In this document: positions 1 to 3,890 of the stretch, one piece after another
Position numbering within the stretch: the stretch's first letter is position 1
How the letters are laid out: every line of letters starts with the position of its first letter
Source of the DNA: Candidatus Nealsoniibacteriota bacterium
GTDB taxonomy: Bacteria > Patescibacteriota > Minisyncoccia > Minisyncoccales > GWA2-38-27
Length of the DNA stretch: 5,000 bases
Assembly: GCA_016867195.1 (NCBI GenBank)
Contig: VGKE01000039.1
Location: 1 to 5,000 of the forward strand
Direction: 5' to 3'
Made by a program: the position numbers and the translations under genes
Notes under the pieces: model-generated
Told to the model about the DNA's origin: nothing
What the model saw: only the letters and a program-made list of their open reading frames with translations
The model's database searches: none

Positions 1-2
1 AC

Positions 3-296
3 AGAAAAATAGGTGATTTTAAGATAAAAGAAATTTTGGGCTCCCTGGTCAAAATTTTAATAGCCAGTATCTTTATGCTTATTTTTGCTTATTTTATTCG
101 TCAAGCCGCGGTTAACTTTGTTGATATGCAGACGTTCTTGGGAATTTTTATTCAGACCCTATTAACCTGCTTAGTTGGTATTTTGGTTTATTTTTTGAGC
201 ACCCTTTTATTAAAATTGCCTGAGGTTAAATCTTTAAAATTAGCTCTTCTTAAACAATTCGCTAAAACCGAATATGACGAATCCGAAATCAATTAA
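3..296 (+). CDS. murJ: C-terminal end of a MurJ/MviN-type lipid II flippase (partial, 5' end outside window)
   Basis: The frame is open from the left edge of the window, so this is the tail of a longer gene and the TTG at 36 is not its start. The visible 97 residues contain two hydrophobic membrane segments, roughly residues 15-33 and 42-64 of the fragment, joined by a short loop with the motif VDMQTFLGIF. A short charged, acidic cytoplasmic tail follows. This pattern of two final helices, with 'TFLGIF..' leading into the last one, is how I remember MurJ proteins of Parcubacteria ending. MurJ belongs to the MOP superfamily and moves lipid-linked peptidoglycan precursor (lipid II) across the inner membrane. 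No catalytic or substrate-binding residue is in view, so the call rests on resemblance of the tail. Another multi-pass membrane protein is possible. The gene ends in TAA and is followed at once by an intrinsic terminator. Confidence 0.68.
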   Translation, partial: RKIGDFKIKEILGSLVKILIASIFMLIFAYFIRQAAVNFVDMQTFLGIFIQTLLTCLVGILVYFLSTLLLKLPEVKSLKLALLKQFAKTEYDESEIN

Positions 297-303
297 AAGA
301 ACC

Positions 304-331
304 AAAAAACTCGCCAAAAGGGCGATTTTTT
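304..331 (+). terminator. Intrinsic terminator of the murJ transcript
   Basis: A short GC-rich hairpin, TCGCC (311-315) pairing with GGCGA (321-325) around an AAAAG loop, is followed directly by six T (326-331). The A run at 304-309 can lengthen the stem by pairing with the T run past one unpaired C. It lies 8 bases after the murJ stop codon and ends the upstream unit before the next frame at 346. Confidence 0.8.
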
Positions 332-345
332 GATAGAATTTATTA

Positions 346-786
346 ATGCATATCAAAATCGATCAATCTGGTAAGATTGAGGATACCAGAATAAACACTG
401 CCATTGCTTTTTCTAATGGAAAATCAAAAAGTATTTTAATTGATAGGCGAGAAAAGAGAGAGTTGTAAAAGATTTTTAGACAGAATAATAAAGGGCATGT
501 TTTCATCTTTAAATTATTTGCTATTTTAATTTTCCTTTTAATCAAAGATAATTTACTCGAAATTCAACATATAAGTATTGACCTTGAATATCCGGGTAAG
601 GATTATTTAATTAAAGATTATCTTTTGAGAATGATTAGAGAAAAGCGGTCATTTGATAAAAGAGATATTGTGTTTATGAAAGTGGGCAGAAAAACAAAAG
701 CCCATGAATTAGCTATTAATGTTCACCGAGGCCGCATTCAGCCTAATATTACAGCAAAACAAAAAGCTATTTTACCGTTTATTTAG
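346..786 (+). pseudogene. Small hypothetical protein gene interrupted by one in-frame TAA
   Basis: ATG at 346 opens a frame that gives 40 residues and then TAA at 466-468. The same frame continues without another stop for 105 codons to TAG at 784-786. Both parts read like one soluble protein of about 145 residues. The first part starts MHIKIDQSGKIED and has two short strands (TAIAFSNG, SKSILID). After the stop come a hydrophobic helix (FKLFAILIFLLIKD), a strand with ISIDLEYPG, a charged helix, a strand DIVFMKVG and a last helix with KAHELAINV. The order of three strands, helix, strand, helix, strand, helix, with Asp in strands one and four, resembles an RNase H-like fold; this is inference. 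The family seems familiar from Parcubacteria, but I cannot name it. No ATG, GTG or TTG follows the stop until 625, so restart would lose much of the protein. It could be a true nonsense mutation (for example CAA to TAA), a strain variant or a sequencing error. No clear ribosome binding site precedes the ATG. Confidence 0.65.
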
Positions 787-788
787 AT

Positions 789-867
789 AAAAAAACTACC
801 CAGGTCTTGATGAGTGTTTCTCTAAACGATTTTACCCGTTAGATCCACACTCGCCCTGAGTAATTCT
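789..867 (-). ncRNA. Candidate small structured RNA, about 79 nt, family not recognised
   Basis: Read on the minus strand from about 867, the RNA folds as a nested rod. An outer stem ACUCAGG (861-855) pairs with CCUGGGU (804-798). A middle stem GAGUGU (852-847) pairs with ACACUC (817-812). An apical stem UCUAACG (843-837) pairs with CGUUUAGA (828-821) with one bulged U, closing a GGUAAAAU loop. Seven U follow (795-789), as at an intrinsic terminator. The outer stem contains a U-G wobble that would be an A-C mismatch in the plus-strand RNA, which supports the minus strand. No reading frame of note lies in it. The RNA converges on the end of the broken gene at 346-786 and is divergent from lepA. 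I could not match it to SRP RNA, 6S RNA, RNase P RNA, tmRNA or a riboswitch from memory. Confidence 0.6.
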
Positions 868-873
868 ATTATC

Positions 874-901
874 AGTATAGCAAACCCAAAAATCTTGTCA
901 A
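874..901 (-). promoter_or_regulatory. Near-consensus sigma-70 promoter driving the minus-strand small RNA
   Basis: On the minus strand a perfect -35 box TTGACA (901-896) is followed after 16 bases by the -10 box TATACT (879-874). The -10 box is preceded by TGC, giving an extended -10 element. It is the best promoter match I found in the window. The expected start is an A near 867, about 6 bases before the first paired base of the structured RNA. Confidence 0.72.
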
Positions 902-909
902 TAGTTATG

Positions 910-915
910 TATAAT
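910..915 (+). promoter_or_regulatory. Probable -10 box for lepA
   Basis: A perfect TATAAT, preceded directly by TG, lies 50 bases before the lepA start codon. No good -35 box is found at the usual distance; the nearest resemblance, TTGTCA at 895-900, is too close. The region upstream overlaps the -35 box of the minus-strand promoter, so the two promoters would be back to back and could compete for polymerase. Confidence 0.4.
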
Positions 916-965
916 ATTGTCGTAGTTGAGCATTTAGAAATGTCATACCTTGAAGGAATAATTTA

Positions 966-2786
966 ATGGAAAATATTAATAAAAATATCCGCAACTTTTG
1001 TATACTAAGCCACATTGACCATGGCAAGTCCACTTTGGCCGACCGGTTTTTGGAATTGACCGGGACCGTTTCTCAAGGAAAAATGAGTCCTCAATTTCTG
1101 GACACAATGGACCTGGAAAGGGAAAGAGGAATCACCATAAAAATGCAACCGGTTAGAATGGAATATAAAGGTCATATTTTAAACCTGATTGATACTCCGG
1201 GCCATGTGGATTTTTCTTATGAGGTTTCTCGTTCCTTGGCCGCGGTGGAAGGAGTGGTGCTTTTGGTTGACGCTTCAAAGGGTATTCAAGCCCAGACCTT
1301 GGCCAACCTGGAATTGGCCAAGAAACAAAATTTAGTGATAATTCCGGCAGTTAATAAAATTGACCTTATCCATTCCAGGGTAGAAGAAACCGTTCAAGAA
1401 ATGGCAGGGCTTTTGAAAATTGCTCAAGAAGATATTCTAAAAATATCAGCCAAAAACGGCACCAATATTGAGCAAGCTTTAGAAGCAATTATTAATAAAA
1501 TTCCCTCACCCTCTCAATCCCGCCTATTTTTTAGAAAGGGCGGGATTTGGGAGGGCAAGACAGAACAGGAAATTCAAAAACAGTTTCGAGCCTTAATTTT
1601 TGACTCTGATTATAATGACTATCAGGGGGTAATTGCTTATGTCCGGATTGTTGAGGGCGAAATTGAGAAAAGTGAAAAAATAAAACTTCTGGCCACCGAG
1701 ACCTTAGGAGAAGTAAAAGAATTGGGCTATTTTAAACCTGAATTTTTTCCTCAAAAAAAACTTTCAGCCGGTGAAATTGGTTACATTGCTACCGGGATTA
1801 AAGAGCCGGGCAGGGTGCGTGTCGGCGATACAATAGTTCAGTGCCAGGAACTAGTCCGTGGTACTGAAATTATAAAGCCCCTGCCGGGTTATCAAGAGCC
1901 AAAGCCAATGGTCTTTGCCAGTTTATATCCGGAAAATCCAGCTGATTTTGATTTGTTTAAAAAAGCGTTATCTAAATTAAAATTAAGCGACCCTTCTTTA
2001 ATTTTTGAGATGGAGTCAAAAGAAGCCCTGGGCAGGGGATTTCGCTGCGGTTTTTTAGGAACCTTGCACGCAGAAATTATTTCCGAGCGGTTGAAGCGGG
2101 AGTTTGATTTAAATCTAATAATTTCTTCGGCCTCGGTGATTTATAAAGTAAATGGAGAATTTATTCACTCGGTTTCTGATTGGCCTGAGGGGCCGGAAAA
2201 TATTGAAGAGCCCTGGTTTTTTTTAGAAGTGGTAACACCGGGTAAATATCTTGGCAAGATATTTGAGAGCGTAAAAGGAAACTATATCGGAACCAAATAT
2301 CTCGGCAAGGAAAAAATTATTTTAACCTATGAAATTCCTCTCAGGGAAATCATTGCCAATCTTTATGATAAAATAAAATCCCTGAGTCAGGGTTTTGCTT
2401 CAATGAATTATAAATTCTTAGAATATAGAAAAGGGGATTTGGTAAAAATGGACGTTTTAATTGCCGGAGAAAAAGAAAGCGCTTTTTCCAGGATTGTTCC
2501 CAGGATAAATATTTTCCAGGAAGGAAGATCTCTGGTGGAAAAATTAAAACAGGTCATTCCTGCCCAGCAGTTTTCAGTTGCCCTACAGGCAGCGGTTGGT
2601 GGCAAGGTTATTGCCCGGGAAACAATTAAAGCGAAGAGGAAAGATGTTACTGGATATCTTTACGGAGGGGATTACACTCGGAAAAGAAAACTTTTGGAAA
2701 AACAGAAAAAAGGGAAAAAATTATTGAAAGAAAAAGGGATGGTTCACATTCCCCCTGAGACCTATCTCAATGTCTTCCGCAGTTAA
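966..2786 (+). CDS. lepA: Elongation factor 4 (LepA), ribosome back-translocating GTPase
   Basis: Complete 606-residue translational GTPase; LepA is usually about 600. EF4 binds ribosomes, is linked to reverse translocation or initiation/biogenesis under stress, and acts in the cytosol or at the membrane. All GTPase motifs are present: G1 HIDHGKST (16-23), switch I RERGITIK (52-59), G3 DTPGH (76-80), G4 NKID (130-133) and G5 SAK (161-163). Domain II, an EF-G-like domain III and V region (LGRGFRCGFLGTLHAEII), and the LepA-only C-terminal domain with YGGDYTRKRKLLEKQKKGKK follow; this last domain separates it from EF-G and TypA. The start is supported by GAAGGAA at 952-958, seven bases before the ATG. 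One oddity is the linker after the GTPase domain, about residues 181-204, which carries roughly 16-18 extra residues encoded by a DNA palindrome. Another is that the usual Ala before HIDHGKST is Ser. The gene ends with TAA, and I see no hairpin terminator after it. Confidence 0.97.
   Translation: MENINKNIRNFCILSHIDHGKSTLADRFLELTGTVSQGKMSPQFLDTMDLERERGITIKMQPVRMEYKGHILNLIDTPGHVDFSYEVSRSLAAVEGVVLLVDASKGIQAQTLANLELAKKQNLVIIPAVNKIDLIHSRVEETVQEMAGLLKIAQEDILKISAKNGTNIEQALEAIINKIPSPSQSRLFFRKGGIWEGKTEQEIQKQFRALIFDSDYNDYQGVIAYVRIVEGEIEKSEKIKLLATETLGEVKELGYFKPEFFPQKKLSAGEIGYIATGIKEPGRVRVGDTIVQCQELVRGTEIIKPLPGYQEPKPMVFASLYPENPADFDLFKKALSKLKLSDPSLIFEMESKEALGRGFRCGFLGTLHAEIISERLKREFDLNLIISSASVIYKVNGEFIHSVSDWPEGPENIEEPWFFLEVVTPGKYLGKIFESVKGNYIGTKYLGKEKIILTYEIPLREIIANLYDKIKSLSQGFASMNYKFLEYRKGDLVKMDVLIAGEKESAFSRIVPRINIFQEGRSLVEKLKQVIPAQQFSVALQAAVGGKVIARETIKAKRKDVTGYLYGGDYTRKRKLLEKQKKGKKLLKEKGMVHIPPETYLNVFRS
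1509..1555. repeat. Imperfect palindrome inside lepA, encoding an extra linker segment
   Basis: AATCCCGCC (1516-1524) and GGCGGGATT (1539-1547) are perfect inverted copies around a 14-base centre. The pairing goes on outward between CCCTCTC (1509-1515) and GGGAGGG (1549-1555), with one bulged T at 1548 and one U-G pair, for about 16 pairs in all. It is read in frame as part of LepA (about residues 182-197, SQSRLFFRKGGIW) just where other LepA proteins have a short linker. This looks like an in-frame palindromic insertion, comparable in kind to Rickettsia palindromic elements, but no relation is shown. Confidence 0.6.
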
Positions 2787-2796
2787 ATGAAATATG

Positions 2797-2892
2797 TTAA
2801 AATAGGGGAGCGAAGAGCAGGGAAATCATACTTAAGACGACCAAAGATATAAGGATAATCCAGATTACTCTAAAGGCTGTTTTAAATTTCAT
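2797..2892 (-). CDS. 31-residue single-pass membrane micro-protein, unknown function
   Basis: On the minus strand ATG (2892-2890) opens a 31-codon frame ending in TAA (2799-2797). The peptide begins MKFKTAFRVIWIILIS. It has a short basic N-terminus, then about 22 hydrophobic residues with no charge, and ends FAPLF. This is a clean N-in single membrane helix obeying the positive-inside rule, which is not expected from random AT-rich sequence. It fills most of the 158-base gap between lepA and the next gene. It is convergent with lepA, 10 bases apart, and divergent from the septum protein. There is no clear ribosome binding site, so expression is uncertain. The competing plus-strand frame here (22 codons from 2787) has no such character. 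Confidence 0.45.
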   Translation of the reverse strand: MKFKTAFRVIWIILISLVVLSMISLLFAPLF

Positions 2893-2909
2893 GTTTTTGG
2901 TTCATTAGA

Positions 2910-2928
2910 TTTTGACGCGTTTTTGACG
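2910..2928 (+). repeat. Tandem TTTTGACG repeat upstream of the septum-protein gene
   Basis: TTTTGACG occurs at 2910-2917 and again at 2921-2928, eleven bases apart (one helical turn). They lie in the 52-base gap between the divergent micro-ORF and the septum gene. Each contains the -35-like TTGACG. A poor -10-like TCTGAT (2936-2941) lies 18 bases after the first, which would put transcription start almost on the ATG at 2945. It may be a regulator site, a -35 box or chance. Confidence 0.3.
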
Positions 2929-2944
2929 TTGCACTTCTGATTTT

Positions 2945-3373
2945 ATGGTAGCAAAGTTTAAAAAAAAGAGAAAGAGGAGGGCGGGGCATAATATCATTTT
3001 CCCGATTTTTTTAGCGGCCGGATTTATTTTAATTATCGGATTTTTATTTTTTAATAATTGGAGAATTAATAGAAGAAGGGCGGAACTTACCGCTAGAATA
3101 GATAATTTAAGGAAAGAAATCGCGATTTTGGAACAAAAGAACAAAGAACTGAAAGAAGATATTTCTCAAGCCGCAACCGAAAATGAAGAATACGCTGAAG
3201 AGTATTTAGAAAGAGTGGCAAGGGAGCAGCTTGGCCTAAAGGCGCCGGGTGAAGAGGTGGTAGTGATTAGCAGGGAAGAAAGGACAGGAGAAGAACCCGG
3301 GTTGAGGGAGGAGAAGGGTTTTTGGAATCCCAGCGGTTGGTTGCAGAAGTTTAAAAGCATTTTTAAGAAATAA
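2945..3373 (+). CDS. Septum formation initiator family protein (DivIC/FtsB-like)
   Basis: 142 residues with the layout of the DivIC/FtsB family. A very basic N-terminus (KFKKKRKRRAG, 4-14) is followed by one membrane helix (about 17-37). A long charged coiled coil (about 41-80) then leads to the family signature ERVAREQLGLKAPGEEVVVI (89-108). The C-terminal tail of about 34 residues ends in a basic patch. In known bacteria these bitopic proteins pair with FtsL and FtsQ/DivIB through the coiled coil and help activate septal wall synthesis. It could be the DivIC/FtsB or the FtsL partner; the signature favours DivIC/FtsB. The ATG at 2945 is the only start, because TGA stands in frame at 2924, yet no Shine-Dalgarno sequence precedes it, so a leaderless or very short leader mRNA is possible. 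The frame ends with two tandem TAA codons, 14 bases before tRNA-Gly, with no terminator between, so co-transcription with the tRNA is possible. Confidence 0.85.
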   Translation: MVAKFKKKRKRRAGHNIIFPIFLAAGFILIIGFLFFNNWRINRRRAELTARIDNLRKEIAILEQKNKELKEDISQAATENEEYAEEYLERVAREQLGLKAPGEEVVVISREERTGEEPGLREEKGFWNPSGWLQKFKSIFKK

Positions 3374-3387
3374 TAAGTCGTAATGTT

Positions 3388-3458
3388 GCGGGTATGGTTC
3401 AGTGGCAGAACATATCCTTCCCAAGGATATGACACGGGTTCGATTCCCGTTACCCGCT
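3388..3458 (+). tRNA. tRNA-Gly(CCC)
   Basis: A complete 71-nt cloverleaf. The acceptor stem is GCGGGTA/TACCCGC (3388-3394, 3451-3457). The D arm is GTTC-AGTGGCA-GAAC. The anticodon arm TATCC-TTCCCAA-GGATA has anticodon CCC at 3420-3422. A 4-nt variable loop and T arm ACGGG-TTCGATT-CCCGT follow, with discriminator T73 as is usual for bacterial glycine tRNA. No CCA is encoded. It reads the GGG codon. Confidence 0.95.
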
Positions 3459-3463
3459 TATTT

Positions 3464-3623
3464 GCCAGTGCAGATTAATGGTAAAGCAACCCTGCCCTTT
3501 TTGCCCCTTTAGCTTAGTGGTAAAGCAATGGTTTCGTAAACCATAGACGTCAGTTCGATTCTGACAGGGGGCTCTTAGATAAAAGGGCGGGCCAGGTCGT
3601 GGGTTCGAATCCCTCTGCTGGCT
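3464..3623 (+). pseudogene. Degraded tRNA (Thr-like) split in its anticodon region by an insert that holds tRNA-Thr(CGT)
   Basis: The 5' half (3464-3493) has acceptor GCCAGTG and a D arm GATT-AATGGTA-AAGC. The 3' half (about 3589-3623) has a canonical-looking AGGTC variable loop, a T arm GTGGG-TTCGAAT-CCCTC and acceptor TGCTGGC with T73. The two acceptor strands pair over all seven positions (two G-U pairs), so the halves belong together. Between them lie an inverted repeat, CCC-T-GCCCTTTT (3490-3501) against AAAAGGGCGGG (3581-3591), and the whole tRNA-Thr. Signs of decay are C instead of U8, an A-G mismatch in the D stem, a T-T mismatch in the T stem, and no workable 7-nt anticodon loop. The 3' half most resembles bacterial tRNA-Thr. 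An intron-bearing functional tRNA is the alternative, but no group I intron core is visible. Confidence 0.6.
3503..3573 (+). tRNA. tRNA-Thr(CGT)
   Basis: A complete 71-nt cloverleaf. The acceptor stem is GCCCCTT/AGGGGGC (3503-3509, 3566-3572, one G-U pair). The D arm is GCTT-AGTGGTA-AAGC. The anticodon arm ATGGT-TTCGTAA-ACCAT has anticodon CGT at 3535-3537... the loop is 3533-3539, so position 34 is C at 3535. A 4-nt variable loop and T arm GTCAG-TTCGATT-CTGAC follow, with T73 and no encoded CCA. It reads the ACG codon. All stems are intact, unlike the split tRNA that encloses it. Confidence 0.94.
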
Positions 3624-3645
3624 CAAAAGAAATAACAGGGCAAGG

Positions 3646-3699
3646 GCGGGCTTTTGACCCCGCACCTTTAGTGGACTGATTTTATCAATCCCGCACCTT
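3646..3699 (+). repeat. GC-rich hairpin and a direct repeat CCCGCACCTT
   Basis: GCGGG (3646-3650) can pair with CCCGC (3659-3663) around an 8-base loop. CCCGCACCTT occurs at 3659-3668 and 3690-3699, 31 bases apart. AAGGGCGGG at 3642-3650 recurs at 3583-3591 in the split tRNA and at 1536-1544 in the lepA palindrome. This may be debris of a dispersed palindromic element. Confidence 0.4.
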
Positions 3700-3848
3700 A
3701 TGTTATCTCATCGGCTACCTAACGCCGTGACTCCCCTCGTTTAAGGAAGCTTGGCCAAGGTTCTCGCAATCTCCGCGCCCATTGGGCATCAGGGGGTGGT
3801 CTGATAACACACGTAATAAGGGCACCGTGTGGTCAGCCACCCTTTTTT
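3690..3848 (+). ncRNA. Candidate structured RNA or leader upstream of prfB, family not recognised
   Basis: This gene-free stretch is GC-richer than its surroundings and rich in complementary segments. TGTTATC (3701-3707) pairs with GATAACA (3803-3809), and CCTTAT (3696-3701) can extend this with ATAAGG (3816-3821). Inside lie a hairpin CGGC/GCCG (3712-3715, 3724-3727), a stem GAC-T-CCCC (3729-3736) with GGGG-TG-GTC (3793-3801), and a hairpin GCCC-ATT-GGGC (3777-3787). The RNA ends in a strong terminator whose left arm overlaps these stems, so two folds exclude each other as in attenuators. Weak promoter-like boxes, TTGACC (3654-3659) and TTTTAT (3680-3685, spacing 20), would start it near 3692. 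It could be a stand-alone RNA of about 155 nt or a prfB leader. I do not recognise SRP, 6S, RNase P, tmRNA or a known riboswitch core. Confidence 0.5.
3794..3848 (+). terminator. Strong intrinsic terminator upstream of prfB
   Basis: GGGTGG-T-CTGA (3794-3804) pairs with TCAGCCACCC (3833-3842) with one bulged T. An inner stem CACACG/CGTGTG (3808-3813, 3826-3831) continues it, and six T follow (3843-3848). It ends the tRNA/structured-RNA unit, or acts conditionally for prfB. Confidence 0.8.
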
Positions 3849-3890
3849 ATTTTGATTTATATTTCAAAATATGATAAACTGGAATAATTA

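Noticed and set aside
363..545. Minus-strand 60-codon frame
   Set aside because: It lies opposite the interrupted gene, whose plus-strand frame has the better protein character, and it has no start context.
346..786. UAA read as a sense codon in this organism
   Set aside because: murJ and lepA end naturally at UAA and the septum gene has tandem UAA. lepA and prfB have no internal UAA.
2244..2309. AAATATCTTGGCAAG repeated as AAATATCTCGGCAAG (2244-2258, 2295-2309), the first copy being part of a 10-bp inverted repeat
   Set aside because: It encodes KYLGK twice in LepA domain sequence of normal length, so it probably reflects amino-acid and codon bias rather than an inserted element.
2408..2605. 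Minus-strand 65-codon frame
   Set aside because: It is a shadow of the well-supported lepA C-terminal region.
2787..2852. 22-codon plus-strand frame starting right after the lepA stop (TAAATG)
   Set aside because: It is very short, basic and without structure or ribosome binding site. The opposite-strand membrane frame is more convincing.
2905..3435. Minus-strand frames opposite the septum protein and tRNA-Gly
   Set aside because: The plus-strand protein has a membrane helix, coiled coil and family signature. The minus frames overlap one another and the tRNA.
3450..3665. Minus-strand 71-codon frame over the tRNA region
   Set aside because: It is the antisense of tRNA sequence. Phrases such as CQNRTDVYG are well-known false proteins from tRNA T and anticodon arms.
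3794..3842. T-box leader, because of GGGTGGT followed by a terminator
   Set aside because: The full T-box word with ACCGCG is missing, no specifier loop was identified, and prfB is not a usual T-box target.
3820..3848. tracrRNA-like 3' end (GGCACCG hairpin plus U-run)
   Set aside because: There is no CRISPR repeat, anti-repeat or Cas gene in the window. The hairpin is explained as a terminator.
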